Of a stretch of DNA of 8,169 nt, positions 1 to 5,782 are shown in pieces; position 1 is the first letter of the stretch; every line of letters begins with the position of its first letter. The DNA lies in NCBI GenBank assembly GCA_003021325.1, contig PXQM01000198.1, positions 1-8,169 on the forward strand, read 5' to 3'. Origin of the DNA: Halobacteriales archaeon QH_10_70_21 (GTDB lineage: Archaea > Halobacteriota > Halobacteria > Halobacteriales > Haloarculaceae). A model generated the notes under the pieces. The model ran no database searches and was not told where the DNA came from. It saw only the letters and a list, made by a program, of their open reading frames with translations. A program made the position numbers and the translations under genes.

Positions 1-1
1 C

Positions 2-85
2 GACGAGCGGGGGCTCCCGATGCGCATCGTCTACCCATCCGACACCGAGCAGACGCGCCTGTCGACGCTGGACCTGAGCGGCTGA
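2..85 (+). CDS. C-terminal fragment of an unidentified protein (5' end outside window)
   Basis: The frame starting at base 2 is open to a TGA at 83-85 and encodes 27 residues ending in TRLSTLDLSG. Third codon positions are almost all G or C, as in the real genes here, whereas the other two + frames read through with arginine/proline-rich products. The fragment is too short to assign a family. Two small hairpins lie just downstream, before the next promoter. I see a credible gene end but no function. Confidence 0.55.
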   Translation, partial: DERGLPMRIVYPSDTEQTRLSTLDLSG

Positions 86-109
86 CCGACCCCGTCGCCA
101 CCCGAGACA

Positions 110-124
110 ACGGCGCAACGCCGT
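110..124. repeat. Short hairpin downstream of the 2-85 gene
   Basis: The arms ACGGCG and CGCCGT pair perfectly around a three-base CAA loop, 25 bases after the stop at 83-85. It could mark the 3' end of the upstream transcript. There is no T-rich tract, the usual archaeal termination signal, so a terminator role is only a possibility. Confidence 0.35.
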
Positions 125-144
125 CGCGTAGGACGGTCCGCTGT

Positions 145-173
145 CCGTGCGACTGTGCGAAGGAGTCGCACGG
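145..173. repeat. Perfect 10-bp inverted repeat upstream of a promoter
   Basis: The arms CCGTGCGACT (145-154) and AGTCGCACGG (164-173) are exact reverse complements separated by nine bases. The element lies immediately upstream of the putative BRE/TATA region of the gene starting at 214. A perfect ten-base match at this distance is unlikely by chance. It could be an operator for a dimeric regulator or a transcript hairpin ending the upstream gene. Confidence 0.6.
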
Positions 174-197
174 TCAAAGCGGTTACTAGTAGTAACC
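173..197 (+). promoter_or_regulatory. Putative leaderless promoter overlapped by a GGTTAC...GTAACC palindrome
   Basis: A TATA-like TTACTA stretch is centred near 186, 27-28 bases before the GTG at 214, the spacing expected of a haloarchaeal leaderless transcript. A purine-rich TCAAAG just upstream (174-179) could be the BRE. The TATA region lies inside the inverted repeat GGTTAC-tagta-GTAACC (181-197), so a protein bound there would block TBP access. This suggests autoregulation or repression. It is inferred from position only. Confidence 0.5.
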
Positions 198-213
198 CAC
201 CGAACGTTCACGC

Positions 214-488
214 GTGAGCACTCCGGACGGCACCGATGGGACACGGACCGAGGACTGCACGACGACCACCTCCTTTGCGGACCACGGTCTCGAGGACGGC
301 GGCACGCTCGTCGGGGACGCCCACTACCGGCTCGCCGACGGCAGCGTTGCCGACTTCGAGGCGGGCGAGAAGTCCCTCGACCGGCTCGTAGGGAGTCGTA
401 CAGCACACCGAGCGCCGCCGTCTCCCGGCCCACCACGATGTCCACCGAATCCACGACCACGGACGAACCGACCGCACCGCAGCCATGA
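214..488 (+). pseudogene. Small acidic hypothetical protein, apparently frameshifted near 388-393
   Basis: From the GTG at 214, frame 1 has strongly G/C-biased third positions and an acidic product (MSTPDGTDGTRTEDC..., then LADGSVADFEAGEKSLDRLV). Around 388-393 the bias leaves this frame and continues in frame 3, which reads ESYSTPSAAVS... and ends in PTAPQP with TGA at 486-488. One missing base within GTAGGGAG would join the halves into about 91 residues. The rebuilt gene would overlap the patatin start by ATGA, typical of translational coupling. I recognise no family. Alternatively only a short frame-1 peptide is made, or the break is a sequencing error. The join rests on codon bias, not homology. 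Confidence 0.4.
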
Positions 489-1437
489 GCAGGGTCGCCA
501 TCGCCTGCCAGGGCGGCGGCAGCCACACCGCCTTCACCGCCGGCTTCCTCGCGCACGTCCTCGGGAACTGGGACGAGGACGACGGACTCGTCGGGCTCCG
601 GGGACGTCCGGCGGAGCGCTCAACGCCACCGTCGCGTGGTACGGCCTCGCCACCGGGGGGCGCCAGCACGCAGCCGAGTCGCTGGCCGCCGTCTGGGACG
701 ACGTCGCGGCCGACGACCCGCTCGACCGGCTGACGAACGCGACGACGGTCTGGGCCCAGCGGGTCGAGGCCAGCGGGTTCCCGGTCCCGCGGGTGAGCCC
801 CTACCTCCTGCCGTCGTCGACCTGGGCCGAATCCGAGCTCCGGTCGCTGCTCGAGCGCCACGTCGAGTTCGGGGCCGTACGGTCGCTGTGTGGTGACCCC
901 GACCGACCGGCGCTCGTCGTCGGAACGGTCGACGTCACCGCAGGCGAGTTCGAGACGTTCGTCGACGAGGACGTGACCGCCGACGCGGTGCTGGCCTCGG
1001 CCGCCGTTCCCGAGCTGTTCCGGGACGTCGAGATGCACGGCCACTACCACTGGGACGGCCTGTTCAGCCAGAACCCGCCGGTGACTGACCTGATGCACAG
1101 CGACGGCGCCCGGAAGCCCGAGGAGCTGTGGGTCGTCCGGATCAACCCACAGCGCCGCGGGGAGCTGCCGACGACGGTCGAGGAGATAGCCGACCGCCGC
1201 AACGAGCTCGCCGGCAACATCTCGCTGAACCAGGAACTGCGGTTCATCGAGCGCGTCAACGAGTGGATAGACGAGGGCCACCTCCCGGAGTCGGAGTTCA
1301 CGAGGGCGGCCGTCCACCGCATCGAGATGGACAGGGAGCTCCACTCGTCGACGAAGACCGACCGCTCACCGGAGTTCATCGAGGAGCTGTTCGCCCTCGG
1401 CGAGCGCCGGGCGGCGGCGTTCCTCGCCGACCGGTAG
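485..1437 (+). pseudogene. Patatin-like phospholipase family protein, frameshifted near 598-601
   Basis: Patatin-like proteins are serine hydrolases with a Ser-Asp dyad, acting mainly on lipid acyl esters. The ATG at 485 opens with MSRVAIACQGGGSHTAFTAG, the glycine-rich oxyanion-hole segment. Frame 2 continues to DDGLVGL (596-598), then the family sequence resumes in frame 1 at 601 with GTSGGALNA, which holds the nucleophile serine of G-x-S-x-G. CTCCGGGG where CTCTCGGGG is expected means one missing base. Downstream are ASAAVPELF, the catalytic aspartate in WDGLFSQNPP, and the C-terminal WVVRINPQ and RRNELAGN segments, ending in TAG. Repaired length is about 317 residues, normal for the family. 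As read, translation would stop after about 82 residues, before most of the catalytic domain. Family identity is firm. Whether the break is real or an assembly error cannot be told here. Confidence 0.88.
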
Positions 1438-1471
1438 GACCGTCGGCCCGGCGGGGCGTCGTGACGCTGCG

Positions 1472-1490
1472 CCGCCGGCCGTCGCGGCGG
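1472..1490. repeat. GC-rich stem-loop between convergent genes
   Basis: CCGCCG (1472-1477) and CGGCGG (1485-1490) can pair around seven bases in the 89-base gap between the ends of the patatin and permease genes. In such GC-rich sequence this may be chance. No T tract follows on either strand. Confidence 0.25.
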
Positions 1491-1526
1491 TGGCTGACGA
1501 CCGGTCGTGGTCCCGTGAGCGGCGGG

Positions 1527-2339
1527 TCAGACGACGCCCAGCCCGCCGAGCACGAGCCGGACGCCGATGAGCGCGAGCAGCCCCAGCACGGCCCGCCGTC
1601 GCCGGCGCTCGCCGATGGCGCCCCGGAACCGCTTGCCGACCGCCACGCCCGCGACCGCCGGCAGGGCAGCCCCGACGGAGGCCAGGAAGACCGTCGCGTC
1701 GGGGTACATCCCGAGGGCGCCGGCCGCGAGGACGCGAACTCCGTTGAGCCCGAGGAACACCATCGCGACCACGCCGACGAACAGCTAGTGCGAGAGGTCA
1801 CAGCTCCGGACGTAGGCGATGAGCTGGACGCCGACGTTGGTGCCGCCGAAGAGCAGCCCCGAGGCGGCGCCGACGCCGACCATTGCGGGTGTCGACTCGA
1901 CGAAACAGCCCTCCCGGGCCCGCTCGAGGCCGGGCACGGTGACGGCCTCCTGGGCGTTGACGACGAACGCCAGGGAGACGGCGCCGAGGCCGACCCGGAG
2001 CGGTGCTGCGGGAACGACGTCCAGGGTCACGAGCCCGACGACGGTGCCGACCAGCGCCGCGCCCATCAGCGGCGCGAACCGGCGGCCGCAGGTCCGCAGC
2101 TCCGGGAGCGACAGGTCCCGGACCAGCGAGAGGTTCACCGAGAGGATGAGGAGTATCATGAACACGACGGCGGTCGCGGGCTCGACGACCGTCGCCAGCG
2201 CCATCGTCCCGACGAGCGCGAACCCGAATCCGGCGACGCCGTTGACCGCACCGGCGACGAGCACGACCACCAAGACGACGCCGGCCAGGACCGGCGAGAG
2301 CGCGACCGACACGTTCGCCGATTGCGCCCGGCCGAGCAT
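1527..2339 (-). pseudogene. TauE/SafE-family (DUF81) membrane permease with an in-frame TAG
   Basis: TauE/SafE proteins are multi-helix membrane proteins proposed to export sulfite, organosulfonates or other small anions. From the ATG at 2339 (MLGRAQSAN) the product has hydrophobic segments throughout, with the N-terminal motif GAVNGVAGFGFALVGT near residues 30-45 and the repeat-2 motif FGGTNVGVQLIAYVRS just before the break. Codon 185 (1787-1785) is TAG. The same frame continues at once as LFVGVVAMVFLGLNGVRV to a TGA at 1527-1529, so a single substitution explains the interruption. Full length would be 270 residues, typical for the family. The truncated form loses about one third, including the last helices. 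An upstream in-frame extension to 2471 is arginine-rich and unlikely to be translated. Readthrough seems unlikely because TAG ends several intact genes here. Family confident; inactivation likely. Confidence 0.85.
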
Positions 2340-2451
2340 AAACGGTGGCTGGCCATGTACCGCCCGGGCACGGCGGCACGCGAGCGCCGCGTCACCGGTC
2401 ACGTCCCCAGTTACCCGGCGCTTCCCTGCCCTCCTCCGGGGTCGCGAGCGC

Positions 2452-2634
2452 TTACCGGTTGCGCGACGCAACCGGAGTGTTCGATAAAAGAGGAGCGAGA
2501 ACGGTCGGGTCGCATCGGGGCCGTCGGCCGACGGTCGCCTCTCGCCACCGGTGCCAGTCGCGCGCGAGTTCGTCGAAGACGACCAGTGCTGGCGGCATGA
2601 CGACCAGTGCGCCGACGAGCGTGAGGAGTGTCAC
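2452..2634 (-). pseudogene. Short remnant resembling the C-terminus of an MMPL/RND transporter
   Basis: From a GTG at 2634 the frame encodes 60 residues beginning MTLLTLVGALVVMPPALVVFDELARDW, then a polar tail ending ASRNR. A final helix with V-x-P-A-x-x-V followed by D-E/R-x-x-R-D-W is the usual end of MMPL-type transporters of the RND superfamily. There is no coding sequence for the rest: upstream the same frame runs only to the Hsp20 stop at 2683. It is therefore most likely a relic left by deletion. A short single-helix membrane protein is the alternative. The family call rests on about 25 residues. Confidence 0.4.
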
Positions 2635-2639
2635 TCCTC
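2623..2639. repeat. Near-perfect palindrome GAGGAGTG-T-CACTCCTC
   Basis: Two eight-base arms flank a single T, centred on the possible GTG start of the transporter remnant (2632-2634) and 44 bases downstream of the Hsp20 stop. It could be a hairpin at the 3' end of the Hsp20 transcript or an operator left over from the deleted neighbour. Function unknown. Confidence 0.45.
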
Positions 2640-2682
2640 GATGCGCGGCGACGCCGAGGCGTCGGGCTGACGACCTGCTACG

Positions 2683-3039
2683 TCACTGGAACCCGATGTT
2701 CGCGGGGTCGGTCTCGCGGTCGAGCCTGACCTCGAGTACGCCGTTGTTGAAGCTCAGCTCGGCGGACTGGTCGTCGACGTACGCTGGCAGGTCGACACGC
2801 GCGAGGAACGGGCGCGGGTCACGGTCCGCACGGATGGCCAGGATACGCCCGTCGCACTGTGTTTCGATTTCGGTTCGGCTGGTGTTCGGGATGTCGGCGA
2901 CGACGCGGATTTCGTCGTCGTACTCGTACACGTCGACCGGGTCGTGGTCACCGGCAGCCACCCCGGACAGCATTTCGTCGATTCCGCCGAAGAGCCCACC
3001 AAACGGATTCTCGTCGTCGTCGTCCGGCTTCCGTCTCAT
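2683..3039 (-). CDS. Small heat-shock protein, Hsp20/alpha-crystallin family
   Basis: Hsp20 proteins are ATP-independent cytoplasmic holdases that bind unfolding proteins. The 118-residue product has a short acidic N-terminus with FGGLFGGIDEML, then a single alpha-crystallin domain from about residue 34 to the end: VDVYEYDDEIRVVADIP, the central strands DGRILAIRAD, and the signature FNNGVLEVRL near the C-terminus. It is compact (many relatives have 140-160 residues) and I see no C-terminal I-x-I/V oligomer motif; it ends ETDPANIGFQ. The start at 3039 fits a TATA-like box 27 bases upstream. It is related to the GvpH branch of haloarchaeal Hsp20 proteins, but no gas-vesicle genes lie nearby, so a general chaperone is the safer call. 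Confidence 0.9.
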   Translation of the reverse strand: MRRKPDDDDENPFGGLFGGIDEMLSGVAAGDHDPVDVYEYDDEIRVVADIPNTSRTEIETQCDGRILAIRADRDPRPFLARVDLPAYVDDQSAELSFNNGVLEVRLDRETDPANIGFQ

Positions 3040-3062
3040 ACTGTTCGTAGGGCAGCTGGGCG

Positions 3063-3070
3063 GATAAGAC
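3063..3070 (-). promoter_or_regulatory. TATA-like box of the hsp20 gene
   Basis: On the - strand the sequence reads GTCTTATC, centred about 27 bases before the ATG at 3039, with CACCGAA just upstream as a possible BRE. The spacing predicts a leaderless mRNA. Confidence 0.6.
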
Positions 3071-3220
3071 TTCGGTGCAGGCGGTTGGGTCCTGCCATCT
3101 CGTGCTTCGACCGCACCGAGTATCCCCGTCGCTCCGTACTGGTTTGACGGGTTCCCTGTGGAAGTCGTACGCCCGTGCTACCGCGGGAGCAGGACGCACT
3201 ACCGCGCTAATCGAATGTCC

Positions 3221-3311
3221 ATAGATTCGGCCTAAATCTAGCTATATAGATTGAAATATCTCCGATATCTATGTATAAGTTCATTTTTATGGCTTGGGAC
3301 CGAAATATCTC
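3221..3311 (+). promoter_or_regulatory. AT-rich control region with two TATA-like boxes and repeated elements
   Basis: This stretch is strikingly AT-rich against its surroundings. TATA-like box 1 (CTATATAG, 3242-3249) lies about 26 bases before an ATG at 3271. Box 2 (TTTTTAT, 3284-3290) lies about 28 bases before the ATG at 3316. Both ATGs are in the same frame. Repeats overlap them: ATAGATT at 3221 and 3246, GAAATATCTC at 3253-3262 and 3302-3311, and the inverted repeat ATATC-tcc-GATAT at 3256-3268. The copies of GAAATATCTC flank box 2, as operator sites might. Promoter identity is well supported by spacing; the regulatory reading is inference. Confidence 0.65.
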
Positions 3312-3315
3312 GTGT

Positions 3316-3651
3316 ATGGACGCGCACAACTACAAACTGACGGATGCGGTAGCCGGATTCGAGGAGGGCGACGTTCTGGACGTGACGGCCCGCTTCGGCG
3401 ACTGGCACACCTACCGGCTCAAGCTGGAACTGAAGGCCACCGACCCGCGGTCGCCGACGGTGGTCGTCTCGGAGACCGCCGGATTCAGCGAGTCGGCGAT
3501 ACTCGACGAGACCGCCCGGTTCGGCGACTGGCACGAGTACGACCTGAAATTCGACCCTGGGGCGTCCGCCGACCAGGACGCTGCCGGGCGGGTCGAGCTG
3601 ACGATGGAGACGTTCGAACGTGTTACCGAGCCGGTGGCGCCCACCACCTGA
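3316..3651 (+). CDS. Uncharacterised protein made of two tandem ARFGDWH modules
   Basis: I do not recognise this family. The start at 3316 (MDAHNYKLTD) gives 111 residues. It is preferred over the in-frame ATG at 3271, whose 15-residue extension (MYKFIFMAWDRNISC) has unhaloarchaeal AT-rich codons, although that ATG has its own TATA-like box. Residues 13-37 and 55-79 are repeats of one another with a 42-residue period and 17 of 25 identical positions: AGF-x-E, then LDxTARFGDWHxYxLK. The repeat has alternating hydrophobic residues suggesting beta strands, and invariant Arg, Asp, Trp and His. No signal peptide, membrane helix or cysteine pair is seen, so it is probably cytoplasmic. The tail (VELTMETFERVTEPVAPTT) is unique. 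The protein may be a small beta-rich binding protein, but no substrate can be proposed. Confidence 0.82.
   Translation: MDAHNYKLTDAVAGFEEGDVLDVTARFGDWHTYRLKLELKATDPRSPTVVVSETAGFSESAILDETARFGDWHEYDLKFDPGASADQDAAGRVELTMETFERVTEPVAPTT
3352..3426 (+). repeat. Intragenic repeat unit 1 (ARFGDWH module)
   Basis: Encodes residues 13-37 of the 3316 gene. It shares an identical 15-base run, TTCGGCGACTGGCAC, with unit 2, located 126 bases downstream. Confidence 0.8.
3478..3552 (+). repeat. Intragenic repeat unit 2 (ARFGDWH module)
   Basis: Encodes residues 55-79 of the 3316 gene. Differences from unit 1 fall mainly at EEGDV/SESAI and T-Y-R/E-Y-D, while the LDxTARFGDWH core is kept apart from one position. 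Confidence 0.8.
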
Positions 3652-3891
3652 CGGCCAGGAGGCCGACTCCTTCCTCGCTCGTTGCCGCAGGTGGCTGTTG
3701 GTGGCAGGCCCTGGTTGCAGGAGCGAGTGGCTCGCCGGCTTTCAAGACGACGATCGGTAGGTGTAGTCGGGACGAGCGAGTCGGGGATTTCGCCCGACCG
3801 AAACCCGGAGCGATTAGACGGTCCGCTCACCGCTGGCCGCACACTGCTCGAACCATCGGCAACTGTGCTGGTACAAGAGTTCGTTGCGTGG
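3652..3891. other. 240-base gap without a convincing gene
   Basis: This lies between the convergent 3316 and 3892-4224 genes. Open frames on both strands are low-complexity (Ser/Arg/Pro-rich) and lack the expected third-position G/C bias. The sequence is less GC-biased than nearby genes and repeats GAGCGAGT at 3721 and again near 3774. It may be degraded coding sequence. I see no terminator, RNA gene or mobile-element end. Confidence 0.5.
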
Positions 3892-4224
3892 CTATTCGGT
3901 CTCCGGGTCGAAGAGAACGCTCTCTTCGGCCGCCGCTGCCTCCATTTCGGCCTCGGTTGCACAGGGGCGATGGAGCTCCGTCATCCCCACCGGCTGGAGG
4001 TCCGCGTCCGGAATCGCGCCCTCGTAGGTGCCACAGCGGGGACAGTACCACCTGAGCTGCCACTCGTCTGCATCGTCGGCCGCCGCGAGTTCGTCTCCAA
4101 CGAGCGGCTCGTCGTGCGCATCGTGGTACCAGACGTTTTCCTGCTCGTCCGCTCGCTGCACGCGAACGTAGTTGAGTTTCGCCGTGTCCTCACCGTCCCG
4201 CTCGGGTGTGATCAGTCCCTCCAT
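3892..4224 (-). CDS. Small acidic protein with a CxxC motif, function unknown
   Basis: The 110-residue product is acidic and soluble. Residues 58-68 read LRWYCPRCGTY, a zinc-knuckle-like Cys61-x2-Cys64 pair, and a further His85 and Cys88 occur in ELHRPC. These four could bind one zinc, but the 20-23-residue gap and lack of a second CxxC fall short of a standard zinc ribbon. The C-terminus is alanine/glutamate-rich (EAEMEAAAAEES) and probably helical. The start at 4224 is chosen over 4242 because GGAGG lies just upstream of 4224 (on the - strand, 4229-4236 region), one of few Shine-Dalgarno-like sites here. It stops with TAG. Real gene likely; function not known. Confidence 0.72.
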   Translation of the reverse strand: MEGLITPERDGEDTAKLNYVRVQRADEQENVWYHDAHDEPLVGDELAAADDADEWQLRWYCPRCGTYEGAIPDADLQPVGMTELHRPCATEAEMEAAAAEESVLFDPETE

Positions 4225-4530
4225 GCGTCCTCCCCGTGCCACGAGACAACCCGGTGGGGCACCTGCCGTCGACGAGAACCCGGGTCCGCCGGGCGAGTGT
4301 ACGGCGTCATCCGGTTCAGCTTATCCAGCCAGCGAGATAAGAGTACCCACCGGCCAGGATGACGGAGGTGCTGCAGGCGACCCCGTGAACGAAGCACACC
4401 GCGATTCGGGGTCGTGATGACCACCCCTCACGGCTTACGGGCGCTCCAGGGGACCGCGGTCAGCGTCGTCCGCGCGCGGGCGGTCGGGCTGGTGCCGGCG
4501 AGTCGACATCGGCGCCGGGACCGACCCGGA
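4225..4530. other. 306-base intergenic region with a CTTATC/GATAAG inverted repeat
   Basis: This gap separates two - strand genes. CTTATC (4320-4325) and GATAAG (4336-4341) form an inverted repeat with a ten-base spacer. On the - strand the second arm reads CTTATC, the same TATA-like form seen upstream of hsp20, and would start transcription near 4312, giving the 4224 gene a leader of about 85-90 bases consistent with its Shine-Dalgarno site. The remainder shows no convincing coding frame. Confidence 0.4.
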
Positions 4531-5475
4531 CTACTGCGCCAGCCGATTGGGGAGGTGCTGTCCGTCGATGTCGGCCCGCAGGCCGGCTGCCCGGACGGTG
4601 TTGTACATGAGCATCGCACGGGTCATCGGGCCGACGCCGCCGGGGTTGGGCGTGAGGTGGCTGGCCTTCGGGGCGACGGTCTCGACCTCGACGTCGCCGA
4701 CCTGCTCGCGCTCGCCGTCGTCGCGCTCGACCGTCGAAACGCCGACGTCGACGACGGTAGCGCCCTCGGTTATCATCGAGCCGTCGAGGAACGCCGGGAT
4801 ACCGACCGCGACGACCACGATGTCGGCCGCACGGGTCTTCGCGGCCAGATCCTCCGTTGCGGAGTGACACACCGTCACCGTCGCGTTCGGGGCGGCGGTG
4901 GCGGCCTTCGCGGCGACGCCGGCGGTACCGTCGGTCTTCTGGACGAGCAGGTTCGCCAGGGGCTTGCCGACGATGTTGGAGTGGTTGACGATGACGACGT
5001 CGGCCCCCTCGATAGGGACCCTGCTGGCGGTCAGGAGCCGCTCCACGCCGAGCGGCGTACAGGGGACGAACCGCGGGTCGCCGGCCATCAGTCGGCCGAG
5101 GTTGTCCGGATGGAGCCCGTCGACGTCCTTCGCCGGGTCGATGCGGCGGACCGCCGACATCCAGTCGACGTGGGCTGGCGTGTCGTCCTGGATCATGATG
5201 CCGTCGACCTCGGGGTCGGCGTTCAGTTCCTCGACGACGTCGTAGAGGGCCCGAGCGTCCGCGTCGGCGTCGATGTCGACGTGCCGGCCATCGATGCCCA
5301 GTCGGTCGCAGTCCCGCTGTTTCATCTCGACGTACGTCGCCGCCCCGGGGTCGGTTCCCATGTGGACCGTTGCCAGCGTCGGTCGGTGGCCGCGGGCCGC
5401 GAGCTGGTCGACGTGGTCGCTCAGCCGGTCGCGTATCGAGGCCGCGAGGTCGTCCCCTTCGAGCCGTTCTGCCAT
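4531..5475 (-). CDS. folD: FolD-type methylenetetrahydrofolate dehydrogenase/cyclohydrolase, divergent
   Basis: FolD interconverts 5,10-methylene-THF, methenyl-THF and 10-formyl-THF in cytoplasmic one-carbon metabolism using NAD(P). The 314-residue product covers the whole family. Tyr48 and the catalytic lysine Lys52 are in YVEMKQRDCDRLGI, followed by KDVDGLHPDNLGRL (116-129), PCTPLGVERLL (138-148), IVGKPLANLL, VTVCHSATEDLA, DGSMITEGATVVDVGV and GGVGPMTRAMLMYNT. Three motifs deviate. The usual Q-L-P-L-P is QDDTP (96-100), keeping only Gln and the last Pro. The G-R-S cofactor motif is NHS (164-166), losing the arginine that contacts the NADP phosphate. TPVPGG is TPNPGG (275-280). There is also an Ala-rich insertion (181-196). 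Family membership is certain. Bifunctionality, NADP preference, or a paralogue role are open. The start at 5475 is the only nearby one. Confidence 0.93.
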   Translation of the reverse strand: MAERLEGDDLAASIRDRLSDHVDQLAARGHRPTLATVHMGTDPGAATYVEMKQRDCDRLGIDGRHVDIDADADARALYDVVEELNADPEVDGIMIQDDTPAHVDWMSAVRRIDPAKDVDGLHPDNLGRLMAGDPRFVPCTPLGVERLLTASRVPIEGADVVIVNHSNIVGKPLANLLVQKTDGTAGVAAKAATAAPNATVTVCHSATEDLAAKTRAADIVVVAVGIPAFLDGSMITEGATVVDVGVSTVERDDGEREQVGDVEVETVAPKASHLTPNPGGVGPMTRAMLMYNTVRAAGLRADIDGQHLPNRLAQ

Positions 5476-5782
5476 GTTTCATGGAACGTATGTATCCGGA
5501 AAGGGTCCCCCGAATCACGCCAGATTTGTGACCGCGGCGGGTCGCGGGTTTAGAGTCACGCGTCTTTATGACGGGGAGGCACAGCAGATATCAGGAAGAA
5601 ATCACGAACACTCACCCCCCACGGAGAGTGCGAATCCGAATCGGGACCGACCGGGCACTGAGCCACAGACCAGCGCTGACCATGGCGGGTCGCCAAGGAC
5701 GGTCGGTACCGGACGTCCCGAGCTCGAACTCGCCGTGCAATCCCCTAGAAATATTGTTGTAGCGGTGCAACGCTTGCAAAGG
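5476..5782. other. 307-base divergent intergenic region with promoters for folD and the 5783 gene
   Basis: The folD start is wrapped in CCATG-TTT-CATGG (5472-5484). A TATA-like GGATACATAC lies on the - strand only about 17 bases before it, closer than usual. A TTTAT-containing stretch near 5565-5571 (+) could be another promoter but has no matching gene. Open frames here are not convincing as coding. Confidence 0.4.
5749..5778 (+). promoter_or_regulatory. Promoter of the 5783 gene with an inverted repeat at the start site
   Basis: AAATATT (5749-5755) is centred about 31 bases before the ATG at 5783, predicting a start near 5779 and an almost leaderless mRNA. TGCAA-cgc-TTGCA (5766-5778) is a perfect inverted repeat between the box and the predicted start, a good place for a repressor site. 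Confidence 0.5.

Noticed and set aside
208..1344. Long - strand open frame across the patatin region
   Set aside because: It is antisense to sequence with clear patatin motifs; its product has no recognisable domain, as expected of open antisense frames in high-GC DNA.
1785..1787. TAG read as pyrrolysine or another recoded residue
   Set aside because: TAG serves as the normal stop of several intact genes in this window, and a loss-of-function substitution is simpler.
1128..2600. 490-residue + strand frame
   Set aside because: It overlaps the patatin end and runs antisense to the TauE/SafE gene, and its product is low-complexity Arg/Pro/Asp-rich sequence.
2683..3039. Gas-vesicle GvpH identity for the Hsp20 protein
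   Set aside because: The sequence is compatible with that branch, but no other gas-vesicle gene is nearby, so the general family name is used.
2948..3199. 83-residue - strand frame overlapping the hsp20 start
   Set aside because: Arg-rich, lacks codon bias, and conflicts with the leaderless hsp20 promoter it spans.
3682..4362. 226-residue + strand frame
   Set aside because: Mostly antisense to the 3892-4224 gene, without acidic composition or a recognised domain.
4212..4424. 70-residue - strand frame upstream of the CxxC gene
   Set aside because: Basic, with mixed third-position bias, and it overlaps the start of the better supported gene in another frame.
4414..5553. 379-residue + strand frame
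   Set aside because: It is exactly antisense to folD, whose motifs are unmistakable.
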